A DNA stretch of 64,000 nucleotides from Tubiluchus corallicola (Eukaryota; Priapulida; Priapulimorpha; Priapulimorphida; Tubiluchidae), in NCBI GenBank assembly GCA_030141605.1, contig JAQGDQ010000125.1:124001-188000 (forward strand), written 5' to 3'. Under the pieces are notes generated by a model. It did not search any database, had not been told where the DNA came from, and worked only from the letters and a program-made list of their open reading frames with translations. The translations under genes and the position numbers were made by a program. Of this stretch, positions 24,401 to 33,400 are shown in pieces; positions within the stretch are counted from its first letter, which is position 1; each line of letters starts with the position of its first letter.

Positions 24401-27117
24401 ACAAATCAATCATACTAACTCTATTCACTAATTTAAATGTAACTTTTCATGAACATATGACACTAAACTGATTAGCATATAAACCTTTCAGCTAATAATT
24501 CACCATTAGGAGATAACAGAGATGCAGCCAGCACGCTGGAAATAAAGTTGCTCATAACAAATAGCTTACAAATAACCCATTCAGATTTTAGCTTTGTAAG
24601 TATAATCTAGTTGGCAGTTAGCACTCATTTTGAAACTCTTGAGAAAGAATCAGCATTATTAAATGATATAGCTTGAAACCACACTAAAGCCCCTGAAACC
24701 AAATCAGTTGAATTATTTTCCCGTTCCTTCGTGCAATAGAAGAAACCTTTTTTATGATAAACCTACTCCACGTGACATGTACAATTAATGTCAAACGTGG
24801 GCACGCTTGTCAAATGCCAGTCTGTTCAAGAAAGCATATACAGGGATGAGAATGACAAATTGCGGAATGGGGTTGAAGGGCAAAGCCGCCATGGGGATTC
24901 AAGGGGGCAAAGCGCCATTGGAGCCAGCAACAAATTGCAATTTTGTGACCATAGAGAGCCTGTAAGTGGACTTAAAACATCAATTACCTTGTTTCATGCA
25001 TAATTTAGAATACCCAGCTATCAAGGAAACATGAAACATACGATCGTGAAGCTTCAAATTTATTTTGTACATATTTTGTTGCCTATATTTCACAAATTAT
25101 AAAATTAAACTTGGTTTTATTCAAATTACGCTTTGGTATTTCGGCTGTTTGTGTCTGGAGGCCTCAAAGCTTCATATTTGTCAGCAACGAAGATATGCCG
25201 CATTGCCGTAAAAGACACGCTACAAAGTAATGTGAACAAAACCAAGTTTAATTTATGAAACATAGGCAACAAAATATTTACAAAATAACATTTGTTTTTT
25301 TTGTCGTTAACCATAAACACCGTTCCACTTTTGCTGTTCCATAACTGAGCTATAACTGAGTATGAATTCGAGGGTTCTAGATCATCAGCTATGTAGTACA
25401 AATTTTTGCAGACCAGCAGTTTCGTCAAGTTTGCATCAGAGCAAATAAAGCAAACAAGCAAAAACAAAGTATTTGTCTCATTTCAGAATTTAGCTTTTTT
25501 CCATAAAATGATTTCAGATCATTATTTTATAAAGGTTTCATAAATTTTGGTCTTTGTTTGTAATTTCATGTATGCCATGAAGTACTAGTAACATCCCTGC
25601 TGTCCTGCATGGCTTAATAAGTGCAAAGTAGATGCTCCACTGTTTTTAGGGATGAGCATCAAACGTTCGAATTTGATTAATTTGAAGAGTTTTTTTAATT
25701 AGAATTTGATTCGAACCTAAAATTATAGATTCGAATAATTCCGGACTGCAAACAAAATCGAGTAATAGGGTCTATGCATGATCTTTGTAAGACCGCTTTT
25801 TTACTGAGGGTTCGAAAACTTGTTAAAAAATGTTTCAAACTCAATTCGAATTTGAAATACAGAAATTCAGTTGGATTCGAATTCGAATTTTGGTAGAGAA
25901 TTCTCACCCTTACTGTTTTTTACTATCTCATGAATGTTGTTTCTAAGTGTACTAATAGATGTGAAATAAATTAAACTTAACTAATTTTGGCTAGCTGCAC
26001 ACTTAAGGTACATTTGAGAACTACAATAGTCGCCGCTTAATGGACTCACGGTTAATACACTCAAAAATGCCTGGAACAGGCTGCTTCTATTCAAATATAC
26101 ATAAAAACTAACGGTAATTGACTTAAATAACTTCGCTTAATAGACTCAATATTTTTCCTTCACGTACTTAAAATAAGACATTTGTATGTGCCAAAAGAGC
26201 CTTTCCTACTTTTATGCTATCTTTACTTCCCTTTTGTGCATTATATATATGTAGAAACAATCATATTAAGTACCGTTTTGTTTGTAAACAAGTATGTTTT
26301 TCATGCGCTAATACACTAGTGTAGCGGTTTTGCTTTGAATCTGCTACCCACTCGACCACTGCAATTAACCTCGTTACCAAAAAATTTCTGGAAGCTAAAC
26401 ATTTAATCGCTTGCCTAGCAGTTTCTTTTTCATGCTCTAGTTGCAAATCACGATTTCAGGCTTAATGAGTTAATAGTCAAAGATGCAGGTACAGTAATCA
26501 GCCAGTATTCCTTGTGACTTGCAAGAGTAAATGTCATACAGCAAACAAGGGCACAGAGTTAAAAAAATTGAAAAATGGAGTATAACTATAAGCGTAAAAG
26601 TATACTTTTTAATTTATTGTTAATTCACTTACATAAATTAATATTTTAAAATATTTTTTCTAATTTTTAACTGCACAAAGGAATTTAGGCATTACCATGT
26701 TTCTAAAATTGATTAAAAGCCTTTGCAGTGTATAGTAAGCTGATGACTCATACTTCTATAGCAGTAATACTACACCCATCAGCTAAAAGGTTCAATCGGT
26801 TAATTGGGACAAAACACGTCGGTCCCAAAGTGAGTCTTTATTATTAAGCGGCGACTACTGTACTACAAAAAGCTGCCACGTCACTAATGTGCTGGCAGAT
26901 GGATGTTGTTAATTTGAGCGTTTTCTAGCAAACCGACAACTGAAACGAGAAACATCTAGAACTATTACTAGTAGTACTACTACTAGTACTATTTTAGAAT
27001 TAGCTGATCACGTTGACATAGAAGGCTTACATTTGCGTATACAGAATACGGATGAGAGTCATCAGGACCCGAAAGACGCGTGCGATCGGCAACTACTTTA
27101 TATTTCACAGCAGCCAT
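18420..27117 (-). CDS. EXOSC6: Exosome complex component MTR3 (RNase PH-like)
   Basis: Ring subunit of the eukaryotic RNA exosome, which pairs with an Rrp42-class subunit in the six-member RNase PH-like barrel used for 3'-5' RNA processing and decay in nucleus and cytoplasm. Exons in transcript order: 27117-27031, 23870-23813, 23514-23436, 22987-22813, 22313-22253, 21022-20937, 19819-19652, 18542-18420 (TGA). Every junction is GT-AG and keeps frame: 837 nt, 278 residues, close to the ~270 of human MTR3. Diagnostic blocks are EVRPMFVRCGTISQAQGSAY, IELSNTKVICAVYGPREF, GRLTCDFKFATFASRRRR, HKFPKAQVDICIVVLEDSGS, ALADAGIEMYDLVVACSA, VVTVAFMPSLNQISGLL and a C-terminal AIRACIGGCNKIYLVIQQTL. The start is the first ATG before a clean exon (MAAVKYKVVADRTRLSGPDD). 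As in other MTR3 proteins, activity is expected to be structural rather than catalytic. Introns hold several transposon remnants, including a mariner element in the last one. Confidence 0.95.
18811..19418 (-). mobile_element. Internally deleted mariner-type transposon
   Basis: A 608-bp element in the last EXOSC6 intron with inverted repeats identical over 29 bp (18811-18839 and 19390-19418, beginning CAGGGTGTCCATAAAGTCTG). It encodes the N-terminus and extreme C-terminus of a mariner-like transposase, with the catalytic middle missing. The right flank is TA, but the left flank reads GT, so the expected TA duplication is not intact. The perfect repeats imply recent insertion or mobilisation by a related full-length copy. 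Orientation matches the host gene. Confidence 0.9.
18873..19338 (-). pseudogene. Transposase remnant: HTH domains plus C-terminal tail
   Basis: Starting at MALSKEERIDLVLLSGREGW (19338), the first ~110 residues form a DUF4817-like helix-turn-helix (WSYSKIAEEFNLRHPNRQ, KLVKKFKETGTVLDKPRSGR) and a second HTH (SLRRTSAELGIPRSIIHKIK), as in mariner-type DNA-binding regions. The frame stops just after KRTHYQSVR. In another frame, beginning at the same place, AEIDGNADLFYRV runs on to FVKRIKLCIENDGNHVENI and a stop at 18873-18875, the typical end of such transposases. The catalytic acidic triad region is absent, so the product could at most bind DNA. Confidence 0.85.
21170..21645. mobile_element. Probable decayed family B element
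   Basis: In EXOSC6 intron 5. After TA at 21168-21169 the sequence begins CAGTAAGTTTTGCTTAATGA and continues with ATGACACCCATTTCTTCACC. This parallels the element at 7373 (TTCGCTTAATGA, ATGACACC, TTCTCACCTAA). The right end near 21605-21645 (TTATCGCGCTATTTTTCATT, GTCAGTAAACTACTA) loosely matches that copy's right end. The right boundary is approximate. Confidence 0.4.
23987..24073 (-). other. Possible extra exon in EXOSC6 intron 1
   Basis: On the minus strand a strong acceptor (pyrimidine-rich tract and CCATAG ending at 24074) is followed by 28 sense codons and TGA: AIPQVGKRIRICKLHKRPAG then GSDNIQAD. The stretch is richer in G and C than its surroundings. Joined to exon 1 (phase 0), it would give a short truncated product. 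No family was recognised, and there is no obvious downstream donor or AATAAA, so it may equally be a fragment of an unrelated repeat or pseudogene. Confidence 0.25.
25055..25294. repeat. Foldback: imperfect long inverted repeat
   Basis: Left arm 25055-25130 and right arm about 25226-25294 are reverse complements with a few mismatches and one short indel; both contain ATTTTGTTGCCTAT(A/G)TTTCA and TTAAACTTGGTTTT when aligned. About 95 bp separate the arms, so the transcript could fold into a long hairpin. It lies in EXOSC6 intron 1. It could be a foldback or MITE-type element; no clear target duplication was seen. Confidence 0.7.
25648..25912. mobile_element. hAT-like MITE with 8-bp target duplication
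   Basis: A 265-bp element in EXOSC6 intron 1, flanked by perfect copies of CTGTTTTT at 25640-25647 and 25913-25920. The left end is AGGGATGAGCATCAAACGTT; the right end, reverse complemented, is TAAGGGTGAGAATTCTCTAC. The interior is dense in TTCGAAT/ATTCGAA words. The 8-bp duplication and short terminal repeats are the hAT signature; there is no transposase. Confidence 0.8.
26024..26860. mobile_element. TA-flanked CARTAG-end element, copy 2
   Basis: An 837-bp element in EXOSC6 intron 1, flanked by TA at 26022-26023 and 26861-26862. The left end is CAATAGTCGCCGCTTAATGG and the right end, reverse complemented, CAGTAGTCGCCGCTTAATAA. Both continue to GACTCAC, giving terminal repeats of about 25-30 bp. 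It is the longer relative, in opposite orientation, of the element at 2648-3186. The interior has only short frames (for example minus strand around 26261-26446) and no recognisable transposase. It is probably a pogo-type non-autonomous element. Confidence 0.82.
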
Positions 27118-28142
27118 GACTCAATAAATTGGAAGTGATGACAGGGTATAAAATTTTTAATTGAGAAACTAAACATAATTTAACATTTCGCGTGGTTACA
27201 AGCTCATCTCGTAAACTACAGAAAGCGGAAACTTCGGATTTTAATTCGCAACGATTAGGTAGAGTCATAGATAATAATATATTACGTTGTAATATAAATA
27301 TATATGGGATAGTTTCAGAAGTGTTTCAGATTCAATTCAGAAGCTGTCTTACTGTTAAATTCGTGGTACAGCCACAAGTAGCACCTGTGCGCGAACTGAT
27401 GCTAGCATCAGAAACGGTTCATAATTTATTCTATATTTTAATAATTTAATACCAATATAGTTACATATTTTTATGGTACAAACTATTACTATAAACTTTG
27501 TAATGTTTTATGAATGTTTAAAGCCGTATCTACGATCACAAATTATGTCCACAACTTCTGTACTAACTTTATTGTCTTATTTCACTATTATATCTTATCA
27601 TTGTACAATTACAGCATGTTATAAAATATTAGAAAAAGGGCTGTTTTTGTGTGCAAAATAAAGAGATTCCTGTTTTCATCCTTATTCTGTAGTACAGAAC
27701 AAGGTATTGCTAAATCAATGAAGTAGCTGACGTTTGCTCAACATTTTAGTCGGATCATTTGAGCTTTCACTCTGCCTTGCATGATTCTGTTCAGCGAGTG
27801 TTCATGGAGCTATTTTGAATTTCTAGGCCATTCAGCTGATCCTATTCTGATCATATCCTCTAGAATGCATGCTGTGCAAGATGCATGATGCTCTGAAGAT
27901 TAAGTGTTGAGGGCAAGGTGGATTAATTCTGGCATCAGGCAATACTTTGATTCTGCAAAATTATATTGTATACACTCATTGGTTTTGTCCCCCTTAGCAA
28001 AAGGTAATTGAATGGAATAAGGCCAGACAGCATGTACAGGACACAGAAAAAATGCATGATCGAACAGGAAAGGACAGAACAGGTCCGCTGTATTTACTTT
28101 TAATTTGTTAGGTAAATGTGAAGTTCCTGCCTGTTCTATTTT

Positions 28143-28500
28143 ATCCAGGACGACTTACATGACAGGGCAGGACATGTCAGAACATAACAGCCATGGCATG
28201 ACAGGAACAGATGGAACAGGACAGAGTGATCTAGACAGGACTGAACGAGATGGGACAGGACAAGACAGGCAGGACAGGATGGGTAGGACAAAGTGAATGT
28301 GACAGGACAGGATATAATAGAACAGGACTGGGCAAACCAAAGAGAGAAGGATAGAACACAGCAAGACAAGGCAGACAGGATGAAACAGAACGGGATGGGA
28401 TGGGCCAGGGCAGCTGTGACAGGATCAGACCAGGGCAAACCTATTCGGCCAGGGCAGAACAATATAGGATAAGAGAAGGCAGATTAGGACATGCCTAGAA
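28143..28500. repeat. Degenerate GGACA-type purine-rich minisatellite
   Basis: About 360 bp built from drifting copies of pentamer-like units (GGACA, GGACAGGACA, GGCAGGACAGG), with almost all pyrimidines as C or T within ACA/GAT variants, so the plus strand is strongly purine-rich. A weaker patch with the same words precedes it at about 28020-28085. The long open frames on the minus strand here are by-products of the repeat. Confidence 0.85.
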
Positions 28501-29420
28501 GGGCCATTGCATAGCTGCATAGAATTTGCTTTTTTAGGCTCTTAAAATTTTGGAGATTAATGCTATTTTACAAAATTAATGAAAAGTATTTCAGCCTTCA
28601 CCTCACAGCCATACTAATGCTCGTAATTACTGATCCTTATACATTATAACATTTAAAACTTTGTTTACCATTTTGGGAATTCCAGTTCTACAGTTCATCT
28701 ATTTGCATTTTTCCTTTGTCATGACGTTATTTTTAATGCAAAAATGCGTCTAATTAGAAAATACATCAACAGTGAGGAAGAAAAAATACCAAGAGATGAA
28801 AAAAACAGTTATTCTTGAGTAATGTAGGTTATAGAAGGATTAAATGAAAAGGGTTTAAATTGTGTCAATTAATAGTCTCTCTGGAAGGGGGACTATTAAT
28901 CAAGTTATAATTCTATGATAGAAGCAATACATGAAATAAATTAACTCAAATTGCAGAGAACATGCAAAAAAGAAAAGACCGTCCTGAACACTTATTAGAA
29001 TATTCTGTTACAAATAGTATAAATTAGCAGACGAAGAAAATGGGTATACAGAAAAACTTTGTCAATAATTGTTAATGAAACACTGATTAGAATAATGAAA
29101 CATACAAGTAAGGTAGTGAGTCGGAGAGAGAATATGGGTCTAAAGCTAGAAATAATTACAGAGTTTAATAAACTGGCTTGCCTATTATATTATTTTGGCT
29201 TTGTGGTAGTTGACTCAGTTTTCTGGAATCTATGAAAATGAGTGGCCTGTATAGAACCCTTATCTATAATAATTAAAGATTATAATTTATCATAGCATTT
29301 AACATAATTTTTATTGAAAATTTTCCTCTTAAAATGGAAACAAAACACATGAGTCGGGAAGTATATAATACTGCCCTAAATGCAAGCATCTCTGAAACTG
29401 TGAAAAATTGATGATAAATG

Positions 29421-29496
29421 ACGGTGGTGGTGGTGATGGTGGTAGTGGTGGTGACGGTAGTGCTGGTGATGGTGGTGGTGGTGGTAATAGTAGTAG
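29421..29496. repeat. Imperfect (GGT)n trinucleotide repeat
   Basis: GGT units interrupted by GAT, AGT and ACG variants, ending in a short TAG run. A simple repeat upstream of the PTH2 gene; the valine-rich frame it creates is not a gene. Confidence 0.9.
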
Positions 29497-30419
29497 ATCT
29501 TTTCGACGTAGTGCTAAAGAACCTTAGAGAATTTTGCAGTTCATTATTAATGAAAAAAACGTTCTTTATTCTTCTCAGAGAACTTCAGACGGGAACATGG
29601 TATTATGTATGGCTCACACCATGCTGAAAAAGCGCCGGTTACATAGGTGAAGACGTCCGTCATTGCTGCAAGCTGTTGTGTTGGTGCAGCAGTGAACACG
29701 ATCAAAAAGTTTTGTGGGTACCAAAAACTGTTTCCTAAATACCGAAAAAGTTTAAAAACAAATGTCAATGCTTGCTATATACAATTGCTACTCTAGCGAT
29801 AAGCGAAGACCGTTTTCGCGGGCACATTTTTAAGAATTGGAAGACGTCGCAGAGTGAAAGTGGCACGTAAAAGTTACCTAGTAGTAGTATGCACAGAGTA
29901 TCTAGTAACTGAGCTACTCATAGTGTGCCAGTAACTTCAGTTCAAACGAAGTTAACAAAGCGTTAAACACATAGACGTAGATATAGACGTTTATTTTCTC
30001 CAATAATGTCACAAATGTTACAAAATACTTTTTATCTAAGGAGATGGGTCAAGGAAAGACCGTAGGTCATCTGGTCATTCGCCCCTTATAAAATGTAGGC
30101 TTACTCAGTTTATAGGGATGTTTAATCTCAATTGGACATCTTTGCCGTACATTTAAAATTAACATTTATATAATATAAATACTTTGTGGGGTAATAAATG
30201 AAAATAGGGACAAACAATAAAATGAGTTTTGCTGGAATTATGCAGTCTATGAACAATTTAGACCCAAAATGTGTTTTTTGAATTTTAACAGTACTTCGGC
30301 TGCAAATGTGTAACGTGGCTTTCTTAACAAATGATTTTGTAACCCGTTTTTGACCCGTTGGTTTAATTATTATTTTCAGTTACTTTGTTAAATGCACCAT
30401 TAACGACCCCAAAGGTAAG

Positions 30420-33400
30420 ATGAGTGAAGGAGAGCAAAGACAGGATCCTGTTGGAGCAGAAGTGGGTCCTGACGTTGCTGGATCACGTGCTGTTGGATGG
30501 CAACCAAATCCAGAATTTCTTAAAGCTCTTCTGGAAATGGGAATTGATCAGATGCTTGCTGAAAAGGTATTATTTGATATTATTAATCAGAAGTCGAATT
30601 TATTCATTTAAATGGTTTTCAGTATATTGCAGTTTACTGTAGTTGGTGTGTGTTAATTACGATAAAATAATGGCTATAATGGCAATGGCATTAAGTGCAA
30701 GATTTAGTTAACAACTCGGGTGCATTGTTTTGTTTCATCTGGGAAGTTGTGTATTTCAACACAATTTTTATGATTTAACATATGGTTGCCCAATCTACAT
30801 TCAAGTTATGAAATAATGCATAAAATTGTCATTTGATCAGCAAATTTTGTGACAATGGACAATATGACTGTTGACTGACTCAATTATGTTTTTATTTTTG
30901 TAATTATCAATGCTTAGATGAAAAATAAACAGAAAATCTAAAATACAACTCAAGATCTTCCAGGCTTAATGTTAGGATGACCACCCATCCGGATTTTCCC
31001 GGACTTGCAAGGGAATTAGGCCTGTTGTTATGGATCAGAATGTTCCAGGAAATTGTCAGGGAAAATCAGTGTTTTGCAATTGGTCCCATATTTTCAAAAC
31101 TTACAAGCAATTCGCCCAGTTAATTTTCGACAATAATTGTAATAGTTAAAGGACAACACCAATTGCAGTCACTTAGCATTTTGAGTTCATTTTACTGTTA
31201 TCACTTAAATTTAGAAAAATACTATAAAAAATACTACAAAAAACTGTCTGTAAAGCACAAAACTTAATTTATACTGCAACTGCATAGAAATTTTCGGCCG
31301 CAGTGGTAGATGCCATTCACTTGGACTTATGACGTAATTGATGGACTTTGTGAGTTTTTTGTAAACACGTACTGCTTAAAGTAATTGAGACTTTTGCAGC
31401 TTGCTAATGTTCATCCAAAAGGGTCACAAAATCTGCTATCTAATTTTTTGTAAAAACTTATTGTGCTTTTGACAGAAAGTGACAGTGCACTGCTTTTCTT
31501 CAATTGATTAACCATGTCATTGTTGGAAGAATGGACTTAAGCTTTCAAAATGGGAGCACCTCAGTGTTAAATGATTGCAACTTTAAAGTGATTTTACTAA
31601 TTACACAAGGTGCTGATGACTCTTTTATTATTAAATCCTTTTAACATTTTTTATTAATATTGAAGGGTTAGCCTTTTCTTTAAGTATGATTTTTTTTGTT
31701 TTTTCAATTTGTTTTTTAAATTTCGTTTGATGTTTAACTTGTTTGGCTTCAGCAATATGCAACACTCTTTAGCATACTTACTAAATCTAGCAGCTGTATA
31801 TCGGACTTCAGTGTAAAACCCCCCCAAAAAACTCACCGAAAGCTTCCATTGAAGTCTCAAAATATAGTTTCACAGCATAATTTTTTTATTTTTATCTTAT
31901 ATTACTAAACTCCCAGCAACATGTTTCATCACTAAATTGCAATACGTATAATAATTTTTTTTGTATTATCGAACAAAAACGTTCATACAGAAAACTAATA
32001 CACTGGGCGACTTTTCAAGTTTTTGTTATCATTTTTAGACTAAAAAATAATAAAATTTGTCACTATGTCGCATTGCCGACCCACCTCGAATCTGGGACAA
32101 CTAACTTCCACATTCTCACCGCCCTCCCGAAATGGCCAACACGATGTTGTCAGGGGAAATCACTTTCACAAGGTGGTCACCCTACTTAATGTTTGATATA
32201 CTAACTAGATTAGCTTATGTACTAATAAGAGCTGATAAGCACTGGCACAAGTAAATATGATGATATGGCAATAATTCTGAGGAAGTAGAGAGTGACCATA
32301 TCTTCACGATACAGAAATAAGCAACATGTTCCAGTGATTAGCCAAGTGTGAAAGTATGTGGTTTAGTGATCGAAGTTACATAACGCTGGGCAGAATTGGC
32401 AAATGAATTTTATTATTTAAATGAGCATCGCCTGAAAAACTGTCTCTAGGCGGTTTTGTCTTCGGTACTATCCGCAGGCTATTTACCTCATTGAGCAAGG
32501 ATTTATCTATCAGATGAGATCTTAACTGTCAGTCAAAGAGTTTGTAGCGGTGCTCAAGCAAGTTCTTATTCCTGTATGTGAGTAACTCAGAAGGCCACTC
32601 TGATCGCGAGAATAATTTTATTTCTTTTTTCTTTCAAAAAGCTAATTTAGTATTCTTTTCTGATGCTCTTTTGAAGCTCAGTCTGGTTAAAATGATCGAA
32701 TTCACTGTAAATTGGTACTGTAAGTACCTCTTGCAATTGAATCATGATTTACACCTTTCTTCAGGAACCAGCAGAGTAGTGATATTTACAGAAAAATGCT
32801 GACTTGATAAACATTAAACATTCATATTTAAATGAATGTTCAACTGTAAGCAAATCATTATTTCAATTAGTTAGAATGGTTATTATTGATTTTAGGCTCT
32901 GCTTGAAACTAACAACGATTCTGTTGATATGGCTATAGAATGGGTATTCAGTCACAATGAATCAACTGAGCAGGTAATTTGTGAGAGCTATGAGTTATAA
33001 AAAATAAAAAAAAAATTTAATTGGTATACTGTGTAAGACTTACAATGTAGGAGCTATGAACCAAATTAATGAAGTTGTTTTAATCGTAGTAATATCATTT
33101 TGTCTACAAAACTACATGTAGTAGAGCATTTGATGTGACTTTATTCTCAGCAGACGTTTGACTGGTAGTTTTGCCAACATGCATATTCAGAAATTATGGA
33201 GGCATTTTCTGCCACATTGTTAAGCATGTTTTAATACTAAACTTGTCAGATACTGTACATTCTTCGTAATTCCTCTTGTACTTTGAATTATTGCGTATAA
33301 TGCTACTGATAAAGCTAATTGGGAATACAAAATAAAATAGTCTAGCTAAACTATAGTTCATTTACTGAAAATATTTACATTGCAACATAATGTTTTTTAT

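Larger units (their letters stand above)
27118..30419. other. Divergent EXOSC6 / PTH2 intergenic region
   Basis: This 3.3-kb region between two divergent starts should hold both promoters. Apart from the GGACA-type minisatellite and the GGT repeat listed separately, I saw no gene or clear core-promoter element. Both genes are housekeeping in other animals, and a TATA-less start would leave little trace. Confidence 0.55.

Noticed and set aside
25705-25725. tRNA B-box-like word (GGTTCGAATC on the minus strand)
   Set aside because: No A box, acceptor stem or anticodon arm; it belongs to the TTCGAAT-rich interior of the hAT MITE.
28136-28462. 108-codon minus-strand open frame
   Set aside because: Produced by the GGACA minisatellite; cysteine/serine/leucine-rich translation without any family signature.
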